NCBI RefSeq assembly: GCF_001273775.1
Contig: NZ_CP011801.1
Span: 3,202,001 to 3,266,000, forward strand
Length of the DNA: 64,000 nt
Source: Nitrospira moscoviensis
Lineage (GTDB): Bacteria > Nitrospirota > Nitrospiria > Nitrospirales > Nitrospiraceae
Reading direction: 5' to 3'
The first letter of the stretch is position 1, and each line of letters opens with the position of its first letter. Shown piece by piece: positions 9,401 through 18,351 of the stretch. The position numbers and the translations under genes were made by a program. The notes under the pieces were generated by a model. That model was not told the origin of the DNA. It did not search any database and saw only the letters and a list, made by a program, of their open reading frames with translations.

Positions 9401-10360
9401 CTACTTGACGACGGTGGCCCCGGGCTGTTTCGGACCGGCCTCGCCTTGCCGGATCGGGGTGGTCTTCTTGCGATTCATCGCTTTTCCCGCCGCCTCGACG
9501 AGCTCATCGACCAAATGCCCCCTCACGCCGATGCTCCAGCGGGCCAGCACGCCGAACAGCGCCAGCTTGGTCAACAATCCCAACGGAGCACGCCTGATGC
9601 CGGCCGCATGCTTGAACAGATGCGTCCACAGGTAGAGAAACAATTTGTCTTTTTTTCTCGGGTCGAACCATTCCTGCACGGCTTCCATGGTCGTCAAGCT
9701 CGTCGACGCCGCGCCGTGCAGCCGCCGGTAAAACAACGGGCGCGGGATTTCCCAAAATCGCCCATAGAGTGTCAGCTCGGCAAGCAGCGTGACGTCCGCC
9801 CCGGGGAATGCGTGCAAGCCGCCGGTCTTCCTGAGGGCGTCGGTTCTCATGAGGCCGTAGATGGCGCTGACAAGTCGATTGCGGCGAATGGCCTCACGGA
9901 ATCGCGCGGTGACATCGGGAGAGCGGAAGTCCAAATCATCTTCATACCGCTCCAACATCTCTCCCCGTTCGTTGATGAGCAGCGTTTGGGGATAACACAG
10001 GACGACATCCGGATAGGCGTCCAGCACGTCGACACAAGCTTGCAGCGACTCCTGGTGGAATTTGTCGTCCGCGGGCGCCCAACGGAAATAGGGTCCGCGG
10101 GCCGCTTCGAGCACCCGGCAGTAATTCCATGACGCGCCGTGATTGACGTCGCTCGGAAGAAATCGTACGCGGGCATCCCTGGCCGCATACCGGAGACAGA
10201 TGTCGCGCGTGCGGTCGGTGGAGCCGTTGTCCGAAATAATCAGTTCGAAGTCCGGGTACGTTTGCCCCAACGACGATTCAATGGCCTCTGCAAGAAACCG
10301 TTCGCCGTTGTAGACCGGAAGCCCGACGCTCACTTTGGGAACAGCCGACGACATAGACAC
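9401..10360 (-). CDS. GT2 family glycosyltransferase
   Basis: A 319-residue GT-A glycosyltransferase with VSVGLPVYNGERFL, LIISDNGSTDRTRDI and FRWAPADDKF, the last supplying the metal-binding acidic pair. There is no membrane segment in the catalytic half and a basic tail. The GTG start at 10360 is preferred over the ATG two codons later because GAGGAG lies seven bases before the GTG. It probably adds one sugar of the EPS repeat unit; donor and linkage are unknown. It is between the PIG-L deacetylase and the flippase. Confidence 0.85.
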   Translation of the reverse strand: MSMSSAVPKVSVGLPVYNGERFLAEAIESSLGQTYPDFELIISDNGSTDRTRDICLRYAARDARVRFLPSDVNHGASWNYCRVLEAARGPYFRWAPADDKFHQESLQACVDVLDAYPDVVLCYPQTLLINERGEMLERYEDDLDFRSPDVTARFREAIRRNRLVSAIYGLMRTDALRKTGGLHAFPGADVTLLAELTLYGRFWEIPRPLFYRRLHGAASTSLTTMEAVQEWFDPRKKDKLFLYLWTHLFKHAAGIRRAPLGLLTKLALFGVLARWSIGVRGHLVDELVEAAGKAMNRKKTTPIRQGEAGPKQPGATVVK

Positions 10361-10385
10361 CGATGCACTCCTCTATCAACGCCTG

Positions 10386-11039
10386 TTACAGCACCCACTT
10401 GCGGCAATAGAAGGCCTCCGCGTACTTCGTGGAAGAATTGGCCTCGATGCCGCGCAAGCGGAGCAGCGACAAAAAGAGATCTTCCGTGAACCATTGTTTG
10501 TTTCGCTGCGTGGTAAAATACCGGAAGAGATGGGCCACCTTTTCCTTGCAGATGTCGGCGTCAAGCGAGACAAACGTGTTGGGAGTGCCCAGGTCTCCGT
10601 CGTATTTTGGGATTTCGTATTCCAGGATCAAATGTTTACGAAACGTGTTCCAGGTGAATTCGGAGATGACGCGATGATCCTGATGGAGGTCGTGCCGGTA
10701 GTGCGTCAGGATCAGGTCGGGCGAGAATCGGGTCTTGATATCTTCAAAACAATCTTTGATGGCTTCGCCGCGAAAGGGGAAGAAGCTCTCCCGGAAGTTT
10801 TTCACCAGGACGATTTTCTTTCGGCAGGCGGCAAGAAACCCGTCCGCGCTGTTTCGAGCCTCCCGCCGGCGGATACCCGGCGCGCTGAAGACCACCCAGC
10901 ACACGTCCGCGTTCGGATAGGCCCGGAGCAGCCGCAGGATCGTTCCCCCGCAGCCGATCTCGATATCGTCCGCGTGCGCGCCTAGACAGAGAATCCTGCA
11001 GCCGTCTGTCGATTGATCGTCCAACTGAAGTCGAAACAT
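10386..11039 (-). CDS. PIG-L family deacetylase
   Basis: A 217-residue zinc-dependent N-deacetylase of the LmbE/PIG-L family. The N-terminal LGAHADDIEIGCGG carries the His-Asp-Asp metal and catalytic motif, and THYRHDLHQDHR provides the distal histidine. These enzymes remove N-acetyl from GlcNAc-like sugars, so it could expose an amine on a nucleotide or lipid-linked sugar for later modification. It starts two bases after the nucleotidyltransferase stop codon, so the two are probably co-translated. Cytoplasmic, with no signal peptide. Confidence 0.9.
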   Translation of the reverse strand: MFRLQLDDQSTDGCRILCLGAHADDIEIGCGGTILRLLRAYPNADVCWVVFSAPGIRRREARNSADGFLAACRKKIVLVKNFRESFFPFRGEAIKDCFEDIKTRFSPDLILTHYRHDLHQDHRVISEFTWNTFRKHLILEYEIPKYDGDLGTPNTFVSLDADICKEKVAHLFRYFTTQRNKQWFTEDLFLSLLRLRGIEANSSTKYAEAFYCRKWVL

Positions 11040-11041
11040 CG

Positions 11042-11845
11042 CTACTGCCCCTGCGCAGGATCCGCCGTCGGTCGTTTCCAGACCATCCAGGGAGCGCGGC
11101 CCTTGGCATACATGTCTTCAAGGATTTGCTTGTCCTTAAACGTGTCCATGCAGGCCCAGAACCCGTCGTACCGATGGGCGATCAGCTGTTGCTCCTTGAT
11201 GAGCCGCTGGAACGGCTCGTTGACCAGCTCTTCGCCCGGGCGGATGTAGTCGAATATCTTCTGCTTCAGAATGAAATAGCCTCCATTGACGCGCAGGCTT
11301 GAGGCGGTAATGGCCTGGACGTGGGTTGCCAAGCCGTCGGAGTCCGAGGAGATTGTATGGTAGCTGGACGGGAGCGGCACGGTGACACAGCTGGCGATCT
11401 TATCTTTCCGATAGAATTCATCCAGCTGCCGGTTCAGCGGCATATCCGTGAGACCGTCGCTGTAATTGGCGAGAAAGACTTCGTCGTTCCCGAGGTATTT
11501 CCTGGCGCCCAGGAGCCGCTGCGCGATATTGGAGGAGGTGCCGGTATCCGCGAAGGTGATGCGCCAATCTTTGATGTCGGTGCTGACCAGATCCAGCTTT
11601 TTGCCGCCCTCCGACAACACGAAGTCGTTGGACGCGCACTCGCTATAGTTCAAAAAATAATTCTTGACGACGTCCGCCCCGTGTCCCAGGCACAAGATAA
11701 AGTCTTTGTGGCCGAAATGTGCATAGTATTTCATGACGTGCCAGAGGATCGGCCGATAGCCGATCGGCACCATGGGCTTCGGAATGTTTTCCGAATATTC
11801 CCTGATCCGCAGTCCCAGTCCTCCGCAAAACAGAACGACTTTCAT
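11042..11845 (-). CDS. Sugar-1-phosphate nucleotidyltransferase (glucose-1-phosphate cytidylyltransferase-like)
   Basis: A 267-residue nucleotidyltransferase-fold protein. The N-terminal MKVVLFCGGLGLRIREYSEN and IPKPMVPIG form the nucleotide-binding loop and the lysine-containing motif. ILCLGHG, ANYSDGLTDM and NGGYFILKQ match the RfbF/Fcf1 branch that makes CDP-glucose. The ATG at 11845 follows AAGGAG; the nine-codon upstream extension is unlikely. No CDP-glucose 4,6-dehydratase of the usual kind is recognised nearby, so the nucleotide sugar made here may be a different one. It probably works with the following PIG-L enzyme and the preceding sugar-modifying genes. Confidence 0.85.
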   Translation of the reverse strand: MKVVLFCGGLGLRIREYSENIPKPMVPIGYRPILWHVMKYYAHFGHKDFILCLGHGADVVKNYFLNYSECASNDFVLSEGGKKLDLVSTDIKDWRITFADTGTSSNIAQRLLGARKYLGNDEVFLANYSDGLTDMPLNRQLDEFYRKDKIASCVTVPLPSSYHTISSDSDGLATHVQAITASSLRVNGGYFILKQKIFDYIRPGEELVNEPFQRLIKEQQLIAHRYDGFWACMDTFKDKQILEDMYAKGRAPWMVWKRPTADPAQGQ

Positions 11846-11868
11846 AACGCGCTCCTTTGGTCTCGGTT

Positions 11869-13218
11869 TCAACCGACCAAGGTGAACAGCTCCTTCAACT
11901 GCGCTTCGGCCAGCCCCCTGTGCTGAACGGCCCGTTCGCGCAGCACGGATCTGATCTGATCTTGCCGCAACTCGATCTCTTGAAATCGCTGCTGCATGGT
12001 CGCAAGATCGAGTGTCATGATGTCGAGCACGTATCTGCTCTGGCCCATGGAGGCCATGAGATCCAGCCCCTTGTCGGCGTAGGAAATCCCCAGCACCGGT
12101 TTTTCGAGCAGCATGGAAAACACCAGACCGTGGAAACGCGACGCCACGACAAAATCCATCGATTCAATAGCGGCGCACAGATCTTCAACCGATTTGATGG
12201 ATGCCTCCGCAACGGCGCCCGGCTGGTACGCGTGATCGTTGATTCGGGCGCGGATGTCTCGGATGACGCGAGGGTCCAGCGTGAGCTGGGTCGGAAAGAA
12301 CAGGACGCGCAGTCCGCGCGCCAATAGCCATTCGGCAAACGAGGCCAACAGCTGCACATATCGCTCATAGCCCCCGTGGCTGGCGCCGACCCAATAGTCC
12401 GCGCTGTTGAAGGGAATCGGGTTGATCCCCACGATCTTTTCCTGGCGAGGCCTGGTCGGCTGAGGCCTCCGAGGCGGCAGCCGCAGCGTGAAGACCAAAT
12501 CCGGCACGGCCGGCGTTCGAATCGGCAGGCTGAGTTGCTCCAGACACCGAATGGAGGACGTGTCCCGATAAGATTGATAGTCCGACCAGGCCACTGTTTG
12601 CTTGATGAACCATTTTCCCAGTCGTGTGCGAAGCGGGCCGGCGCCGACATTGACAAGGGCGACCTTGGTGCCGGCAGACTTGGCCAACATGGCCCATTTC
12701 CACATGGTATACGGGAAATTCCATGGTCCCAACACATAGTCGTTTAAATGCTGCGAGCCGGCGACCGCCAAGAGATCCACCCGTCGAAGGACGCGCCGAG
12801 TCCTGAACAGGAAAAGAATCTCCGGCGCAAGAGCCGGGAGAAGCGTGACGACCTTCCTCATCCACTTCGCCAGATATCCCACGCCCGGTATGCACCGCAG
12901 GACCGATTTCAACGAAGCCATCGCCGTTGCATGGCGCGGTGGAGGGCTTTCCGTCTCCGGCCTCACCCTCCCCTGCTCCGCCCGGCTCGGTGCGGCGCGG
13001 CGTGTTTCACTCCAGATGGGATACGTTGAGATCCCGTATCGCGACGCCGTGTCCGCCGGATCGACCGAGATGCCGAGGATCTCGGCGTCCGGCTTGTGCC
13101 GCTTCACCGCTTCGAGGACGGCCTGAAACGCGGCTTCATCGCCGAGATTGTCCTGACCCACATGGCCGAATACCGCGATCCGAACCGGCCGCCGTGCTGT
13201 ATTCTGGTGCTGGCTCAC
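11869..13218 (-). CDS. Polysaccharide pyruvyl transferase family protein
   Basis: A 449-residue protein of the CsaB/WcaK type (PF04230). It begins with a glycine-rich loop VRIAVFGHVGQDNLGDEAAF, followed in the C-terminal half by FVVASRFHGLVFSMLLEKPV, the conserved R-F-H-G signature, and GISYADKGLDLM. Such enzymes transfer pyruvate from PEP to form ketal groups on surface polysaccharides, adding negative charge. The GTG at 13218 (codon 1) with GGAG seven bases upstream is chosen; the reading frame remains open much further upstream but there it is antisense-like sequence inside the methyltransferase gene in another frame. Same operon as its neighbours. Confidence 0.85.
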   Translation of the reverse strand: MSQHQNTARRPVRIAVFGHVGQDNLGDEAAFQAVLEAVKRHKPDAEILGISVDPADTASRYGISTYPIWSETRRAAPSRAEQGRVRPETESPPPRHATAMASLKSVLRCIPGVGYLAKWMRKVVTLLPALAPEILFLFRTRRVLRRVDLLAVAGSQHLNDYVLGPWNFPYTMWKWAMLAKSAGTKVALVNVGAGPLRTRLGKWFIKQTVAWSDYQSYRDTSSIRCLEQLSLPIRTPAVPDLVFTLRLPPRRPQPTRPRQEKIVGINPIPFNSADYWVGASHGGYERYVQLLASFAEWLLARGLRVLFFPTQLTLDPRVIRDIRARINDHAYQPGAVAEASIKSVEDLCAAIESMDFVVASRFHGLVFSMLLEKPVLGISYADKGLDLMASMGQSRYVLDIMTLDLATMQQRFQEIELRQDQIRSVLRERAVQHRGLAEAQLKELFTLVG

Positions 13219-13268
13219 GCGAATCTCCGTGCGACGATCGCTGAAGCACGAGTCATGATGCGACCATC

Positions 13269-14507
13269 TTATGGAATGACCTGTACGGTCGGAATCGGAA
13301 CGACGAACCGCCCGCCCCATTCGCGGATATACGCCATCTGCTGCGTGATCTCTTCGGTGAGATTCCAGGGCAGAATCAGGAGATAGTCCGGCTTGGTGGC
13401 GCCGATTGTTTCGACCGGATGGATGGGAATATGCGTCCCCGGTGTGTACTTGTGATGTTTCACCGGATTGCGGTCGACCAGATAGTCGAGAAAATCCGTG
13501 CGTATGCCGCAATAATTCAACAGCGTATTGCCTTTGCCCGGCGCGCCGTACCCGGCCATCGATTTCCCCGCTCGTTTGGCCTTGATCAGAAATTCCAGCA
13601 ACTGGTGCTTCACGTCCCGCACCCGCTTCTTGAACGAGGCGTAGTATTGGAGCGTCGTGACGCCCGCGGCGCCTTCTTCGCCCCGCAGCATCGAAACGCG
13701 GTCGGACATCGGCTTCGACCGGTCGCCGGCATGGCATGCATACAGCCGCAGCGAGCCGCCGTGCGAGCGCAGCTCCTCGACGTCGAAGACGGCCATATGA
13801 TGAGCGGCCAGCATGCGTTCCACCGCGTGAAACGAAAAGTACGACAAGTGCTCGTGATAGATGGTGTCGAATTGATTCCCGGCCAGCAGCCGGAGCACAT
13901 AAGGAAACTCCATGGACAGAACGCCGGCGGGCTTGAGGATGACGCGCACCCCTTCTATGAAGTCCGCCAACTGCGGCACATGGGGAACAACGTTGTTGGC
14001 CACCAACAGATCGGCTCGTAGGCCGGCCTCGACCAGCTCCGACGCCGTCCGGCGATTGAAAAATCTCTTGATCGTCGGGACCCCCTTCCCCTCTGCGGCC
14101 CGCGCGACGCCCTCCGCCGGTTCGACGCCGAGCACCGGGATTCGTCTCTCCGCAAAATATTGCAGCAGATATCCGTCGTTGCTTCCTATTTCAACGACCT
14201 GGCTGGAAGGGCTCAATTGGAGGCGGGCGACCATCCCGTCTGCAAACTTCTTGGCATGCCTCAACCAGCTGTCGGAATAAGAAGAGAAGTAGGAATATTC
14301 AGCAGAGAAGATGTCTTCCGGGCTGACGTATTGCGGCATCTGAACCAGAAAACACCGATCGCAGATGAAGACCCGGAGTGGATAGAATCGCTCCGCTTGG
14401 TTCAATTGATCGGCGGTCAGAAACGTTTCGCACAGCGGAGACATTCCGAGGTCGACCAGCTCAGCGTACAGCTCGGCCCCGCACCATCGGCAGCCGCTAT
14501 GCCCCAT
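13269..14507 (-). CDS. Class I SAM-dependent C-methyltransferase with N-terminal zinc-binding domain
   Basis: A 412-residue protein with three parts: an N-terminal zinc-binding domain (CRWCGAE, then FICDRCFLVQ), a SAM-binding Rossmann domain (VVEIGSNDGYLLQYF, VLGVEPAEGV), and a C-terminal domain with MAGYGAPGKGNTLLNY. This three-part layout is that of TylC3/NovU-type sugar C-methyltransferases (PF08421-PF13489-PF08484), which methylate C3 or C5 of keto-deoxy nucleotide sugars. The ATG at 14507 is used; the open frame upstream runs into the SAF oxidoreductase. With the epimerases it suggests a branched or methylated deoxysugar in the EPS. Confidence 0.9.
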   Translation of the reverse strand: MGHSGCRWCGAELYAELVDLGMSPLCETFLTADQLNQAERFYPLRVFICDRCFLVQMPQYVSPEDIFSAEYSYFSSYSDSWLRHAKKFADGMVARLQLSPSSQVVEIGSNDGYLLQYFAERRIPVLGVEPAEGVARAAEGKGVPTIKRFFNRRTASELVEAGLRADLLVANNVVPHVPQLADFIEGVRVILKPAGVLSMEFPYVLRLLAGNQFDTIYHEHLSYFSFHAVERMLAAHHMAVFDVEELRSHGGSLRLYACHAGDRSKPMSDRVSMLRGEEGAAGVTTLQYYASFKKRVRDVKHQLLEFLIKAKRAGKSMAGYGAPGKGNTLLNYCGIRTDFLDYLVDRNPVKHHKYTPGTHIPIHPVETIGATKPDYLLILPWNLTEEITQQMAYIREWGGRFVVPIPTVQVIP

Positions 14508-14527
14508 GACTCGCCATCGCCCGGGGA

Positions 14528-15808
14528 CTACAGGCCAAAATGCCGGTTCTGCTCGTCGCGCAGCTTGTCGCACAGCCGGCCTTCGGGCAGGTCCACATCG
14601 GCATAGGTTACGACTTGATCTTTCGCGACGTTCCGCTTTAACCGGCATCCCTCGGATAAACCCATGGGAAGAGCCTTGATCGCCCGCGCCGTTTCATAAT
14701 TGTCGATCAAGGTGTAACAGGAAAACCCGCCGATGCCGTCCAGCACCTCTCCCGCCCGCAGATCGCGCTTGGCGATGGCCATCGCGTCGCAGACTGGCGG
14801 ACCCAGGGGAGCCACGGTCGCGTCTTTGAAGAGAACCGCGCGGGCCGCCGTCAGGGGGATTTCCAGCTGAGGCAAATGAAAGGGTGTGTAAAACGCATAC
14901 AACGGTCCCTCACCCATCTTAAGATACTTCAGATAGGCCGCCTTCACCGGATCTTCGGTATATCCGAGCACGAACGCCCCGTTCGCCGGCGCCGCCCCGC
15001 AGAGGAAATCGACCATTCCGCCGTTGAGCAGTTTGTCCTGATAAAACTTTGGGCTGTCGCTGACGTGCGGGAGGGCAGGTCCGTACATGCCGCGCGTGCC
15101 GACCTTGAATCTAGTCGCGTTGGCCAGCACGGTCAGCTCCATCGACAGCTTGGTGCCGTCGGCAAACGAGGTCATGGTCGTCGGCTTCTGATTCACTTTT
15201 TCGGCAAATCCTTTTTGGGTTTCGGGAGTGCGGTAGCGGTCGTATAGGCCCTTCAGATTGCCCGCGACCATCGGCTTCAACCCTATGGAGCGGACAAATC
15301 GCAGCATGTTCATCGCGACGCCCGGTTCATCCCCGTCGCTGTTCGAATAGATGACTCCCGCGCGTTCGGCGTAAGACTTCAGAATCGGGCCCAACGTCGC
15401 GTCCAGCTCGACGTTTCCCAGAATGACGTGTTTGCCGTGTTCGATCGCCTGCGCCACGACTCCGGCTCCGAACTCGATGGTTCCGGTCGCTTCAATGATC
15501 ACTTCGATGCCCTCGGTCCTGCAGAGAATCGAGGCATCGTCGGTGACGGCATAGCGTTGGCGGCGCATCGCCTGCTCGAGCGCGTCGCAACTTTCCACGA
15601 TGGTGACGTCCGTTACGCCGGCGGAGGTGTACGCCGCCCGCGCCGTATCGAGCGTTCGATTGGCGATCGCCACCAGGCGAAGGCCGGGAAACGACTGGAG
15701 GATCTGATACGCGATATTTCTGCCGCTGTAACCCGCGCCGACAAGCGCGACGCGGATCGGGTTGCCACTGTGCTGACGTTCTGCGATGGCTCTGTCGATG
15801 AGTATCAT
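14528..15808 (-). CDS. NAD(P)-binding SAF-domain oxidoreductase
   Basis: A 426-residue protein with an N-terminal Rossmann fold (VALVGAGYSGRNIAY) of the homoserine-dehydrogenase-like type and a C-terminal SAF-type domain (DVDLPEGRL near the end). In other bacteria such proteins are found in polysaccharide clusters next to a sugar C-methyltransferase, an RfbC-like epimerase and a glucose-1-phosphate nucleotidyltransferase, as here, but the reaction is not established. It may reduce or rearrange a keto sugar. It begins nine bases after the RfbC-like gene and ends 20 bases before the methyltransferase. Confidence 0.82.
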   Translation of the reverse strand: MILIDRAIAERQHSGNPIRVALVGAGYSGRNIAYQILQSFPGLRLVAIANRTLDTARAAYTSAGVTDVTIVESCDALEQAMRRQRYAVTDDASILCRTEGIEVIIEATGTIEFGAGVVAQAIEHGKHVILGNVELDATLGPILKSYAERAGVIYSNSDGDEPGVAMNMLRFVRSIGLKPMVAGNLKGLYDRYRTPETQKGFAEKVNQKPTTMTSFADGTKLSMELTVLANATRFKVGTRGMYGPALPHVSDSPKFYQDKLLNGGMVDFLCGAAPANGAFVLGYTEDPVKAAYLKYLKMGEGPLYAFYTPFHLPQLEIPLTAARAVLFKDATVAPLGPPVCDAMAIAKRDLRAGEVLDGIGGFSCYTLIDNYETARAIKALPMGLSEGCRLKRNVAKDQVVTYADVDLPEGRLCDKLRDEQNRHFGL

Positions 15809-15817
15809 GGCTGGGCC

Positions 15818-16372
15818 TCACACCGGTTGATAACTCTGTTGGCGGCTCTTATAGTCCGGCCACTTCTTGTCCTGATCGGAAATCACCGCGATCTCCACGG
15901 GCCATTCGATCCCGAACGCCGGATCGTCGAAGCGCACGCCGATCGCGGACTCGCGATGAAACAATTTCGACGTGTGGTAATTCATTTCGGTATCGTCGGC
16001 CAGCGTCACATATCCCTGAGCGAATCCTTCCGGAACGTAAATCATTTTCCCATTGTCCGGCGTCAGCTCGACTCCGAACCAGCGTGTGTAGGTAGGAGAC
16101 TGCGGCCGAAGGTCGACGACGACATCGAACATCGCTCCCCTCGTGCACCGCACGACCTTGACCTCGGCATGGGGACCGGTCTGATAGTGCAATCCTCTGA
16201 GCGTGCCTTTTCGGACGCTGAATCCGACGTTCGACTGCATCACGTCGGCCTTCAATCCATGCTGCTCCAGCTCCAGCCGGCACCACACGCGCGCAAAGAA
16301 TCCACGGTGGTCCTGAATGCGTTCCGGCTCGATGACGTAACACCCCTCCAGCGGCGTTTTATGAAACAACAT
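15818..16372 (-). CDS. dTDP-4-dehydrorhamnose 3,5-epimerase-like protein (RfbC family)
   Basis: A 184-residue cupin-fold epimerase. RGFFARVW, GTLRGLHYQTGPHAEVKVVR and VPEGFAQGYVTL are the RmlC family signatures, with the catalytic His in the RGLHYQ segment. It should epimerise a 4-keto-6-deoxy nucleotide sugar at C3 and/or C5. No rmlA, rmlB or rmlD is visible in the window, and the neighbouring nucleotidyltransferase is of cytidylyl type, so the substrate may not be dTDP-linked. It lies between the NAD-dependent epimerase and the SAF oxidoreductase. Confidence 0.88.
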   Translation of the reverse strand: MLFHKTPLEGCYVIEPERIQDHRGFFARVWCRLELEQHGLKADVMQSNVGFSVRKGTLRGLHYQTGPHAEVKVVRCTRGAMFDVVVDLRPQSPTYTRWFGVELTPDNGKMIYVPEGFAQGYVTLADDTEMNYHTSKLFHRESAIGVRFDDPAFGIEWPVEIAVISDQDKKWPDYKSRQQSYQPV

Positions 16373-16419
16373 GTGATCCTCGTCCTTCGGCGAGTCCTGC
16401 TAAGCTCAGCGCCACGCCG

Positions 16420-17448
16420 CTACGACTGACGCCAGCGGAGCGTGTCATCCAGCTGCCCCGTGCTGAGCAACAGCTTCAGCTGCGCGATCCGTTTATAGCG
16501 GGGCCCCTCGTACTCGTCTTTTCCCAAACCAATCGTCTTGTACGATTCATAGATTTGCTTGGCTCCCTGCGTGGCATTCCATCTCAATCGATGGCGCGGA
16601 AACGCCGTCGTATACTTGGTGAAATCGACGCGATAGTTTCTCTTGTCCGGCTCGGCGCCGGCGGCGAATTTGATCTCGCAATTCGGCACGGTCTTGCCGA
16701 CGATATCGGCCAATTGGCGCATTTGATAGTTTTCGGAATTGATGCCGACGTTGAACACCTGGTTGTGGACGACCTCTCGGGGCGACTCCAGCGCGCCGAT
16801 CGCGGCCGTGCTGATGTCTTCAATATGCACGATCGGCCGCCACGGGGTTCCGTCACTTTTCAGCAGTACATGGCCGGTGGTAAACGCCCACGCGGTCAAA
16901 TTGTTGAGCACAATATCGAACCGGATTCTCGGAGAGACTCCGTAGGCCGTGGCGTTCCGCATGATGACCGGGCTGAAATGATCGTCGGCCAGTTGCGCGA
17001 GGTCCCGCTCCACTCGCACTTTCGAGATCGCGTAGGCCGTCACCGGATGGAGTTCTCCCTCTTCCGTCTGCATCTGATTTCCGGCCGCCCCATAATTGCT
17101 GCAGGACGAGGCGAAGACAAACCGCCTGATCCCCACCTCTTTGGCCATTTCGGCCATCCTCACCGAAGCCTTGTGGTTGATGTCATAGGTCAATTCGGGA
17201 TTCAGGTCCCCGAGGACATCGTTCGAAAGCCCCGCCAAATGAATGATCGCATCGATGCCGCGCAGATCTTCCTTTTCGAGGTCCCGGATGTCTTTGATGA
17301 TTTCGTCTACTTCCGGCATTCCTTTGCCGTACGTGCTGTTTCGATAGAGATCGCTGTCAAGCCCCACCACCTCATGACCCGCCGCCTGGACCATGGGCAC
17401 CATCACGGTTCCGATGTACCCCTTATGGCCGGTTATCATTACGCGCAT
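16420..17448 (-). CDS. NAD-dependent sugar epimerase/dehydratase (extended SDR)
   Basis: A 342-residue extended SDR enzyme. It shows VMITGHKGYIG (the GxxGxxG NAD loop), HLAGLSND, FASSCSNYG and the catalytic AYAISK (Y-x3-K). The ATG at 17448 follows AAGGAGG at good spacing; the longer open frame upstream has no coding character. It opens the sugar-modification block of the EPS operon and comes after a 261-base gap and a NusG-like gene. Substrate is unknown; UDP- or CDP-hexose 4-epimerisation or 4,6-dehydration are both plausible for this fold. Confidence 0.88.
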   Translation of the reverse strand: MRVMITGHKGYIGTVMVPMVQAAGHEVVGLDSDLYRNSTYGKGMPEVDEIIKDIRDLEKEDLRGIDAIIHLAGLSNDVLGDLNPELTYDINHKASVRMAEMAKEVGIRRFVFASSCSNYGAAGNQMQTEEGELHPVTAYAISKVRVERDLAQLADDHFSPVIMRNATAYGVSPRIRFDIVLNNLTAWAFTTGHVLLKSDGTPWRPIVHIEDISTAAIGALESPREVVHNQVFNVGINSENYQMRQLADIVGKTVPNCEIKFAAGAEPDKRNYRVDFTKYTTAFPRHRLRWNATQGAKQIYESYKTIGLGKDEYEGPRYKRIAQLKLLLSTGQLDDTLRWRQS

Positions 17449-17611
17449 TGCAGCCTCCTTCACTCCTCGGCACGATTCTTCGCCAACTCTATCCCAGACC
17501 GACCGAAAGCGATATCCCTCTTCCGTGGCAATCAAAGATCGTGACGAGTCCGGCGAGCGACTGATCGCCACCGATAACTTAGGCTCTTCCGTCGCGTGAC
17601 CGTCTGCGAAT

Positions 17612-17638
17612 GGGCTCCCGCCGTTTCGGGACCAGCCC
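17612..17638 (-). other. Hairpin in the gap between the NusG-like gene and the sugar-modification block
   Basis: GGGC and TCCCG at 17612-17620 pair with CGGGA (17627-17631) and GCCC (17635-17638), leaving a 6-base loop and a 3-base bulge. On the transcribed (minus) strand no U-tract follows, so it is not a clear intrinsic terminator. It could be a pause or attenuation element acted on by the NusG-like protein encoded just upstream; that is inference. Nothing else recognisable was seen in the 261-base gap (17449-17709) apart from the ribosome-binding site of the epimerase gene. Confidence 0.4.
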
Positions 17639-17709
17639 GATTTCTCTCTGGCTTCGTTGCGGGATGCTCTCCGCTCTAGGGACCGGAACGATCGAAAGCG
17701 AAGAGGCCT

Positions 17710-18351
17710 TTACAGATTAACGACGTTCCTCAGATCCACAACGGCTCGCACTTGGTACGACAGCGCTTTGAGCAGCAACACGGCCCGCTGAGCGCCGGTG
17801 GTCTCTCTTTCGAATATCGCCTCGAGGCCGCGGAGCGGTCCCTCGTGTATCCGAACGATTTGGCCGCAGCGGAATCCCGATGCGGGCTCGAGCACATCGC
17901 CTTCCTGGAGCCGTGCCCGAATTCCTGCGATCAAATGATCTTCGACGATGGCCGGCTCGCCCCCGAAGGCCACGATGTTCTTGACCCCTCTCGAAAAGAG
18001 AACATACCGATAGTGCTCCGTTACTTCGAAACGGGCAAACAAGTAGCCGGTAAACAACGGGTTCAGGCACGTGTGCTTCTTTTGACGAACAAGTCGTTCT
18101 TCCTTGAGTCGAGGACAAAAGGTTTCAATTCCAAGCCGGCGGACATTGGCCTCCGCTACATCTTCCTGATGCGGCTTTGTATTGACGGCATACCAATGCA
18201 TCGGAGGCATGACCGTTGCCGACGCGTTCGATGCGTCACACGACCTGTTGGGCTGTAAATCGTCCATTTCCTTGAGAGACGGACTTAAACTAGCACGCCC
18301 TATCGCTTCCATAGAGCGAACTTCGACATTTTGCAGCGGCGCACCGATCAA
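17710..18351 (-). CDS. NusG-family transcription antiterminator (RfaH/UpxY-like) of the EPS operon
   Basis: A NusG-paralogue of up to 213 residues. The NGN domain starts at MHWYAVNTKPHQEDVAEANV and includes FCPRLKEER and LFTGYLFARF; the C-terminal KOW-like domain contains FRCGQIVRIHEGPLRGLEAIF. Specialised NusG paralogues load onto RNA polymerase and let it read through long surface-polysaccharide operons. The start is uncertain: a TTG at 18351 overlaps the deacetylase stop (TTGA), but internal ATGs, notably those just before HWYAV, could serve; the first ~50 residues look low in conservation. It lies within the EPS operon, right before the 261-base gap with a hairpin. Confidence 0.85.
   Translation of the reverse strand: MIGAPLQNVEVRSMEAIGRASLSPSLKEMDDLQPNRSCDASNASATVMPPMHWYAVNTKPHQEDVAEANVRRLGIETFCPRLKEERLVRQKKHTCLNPLFTGYLFARFEVTEHYRYVLFSRGVKNIVAFGGEPAIVEDHLIAGIRARLQEGDVLEPASGFRCGQIVRIHEGPLRGLEAIFERETTGAQRAVLLLKALSYQVRAVVDLRNVVNL

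Noticed and set aside
13219..13737. N-terminal extension of the pyruvyl transferase frame
   Set aside because: Reads through the methyltransferase gene out of frame; the GTG at 13218 has a ribosome-binding site and begins right before the conserved glycine loop.
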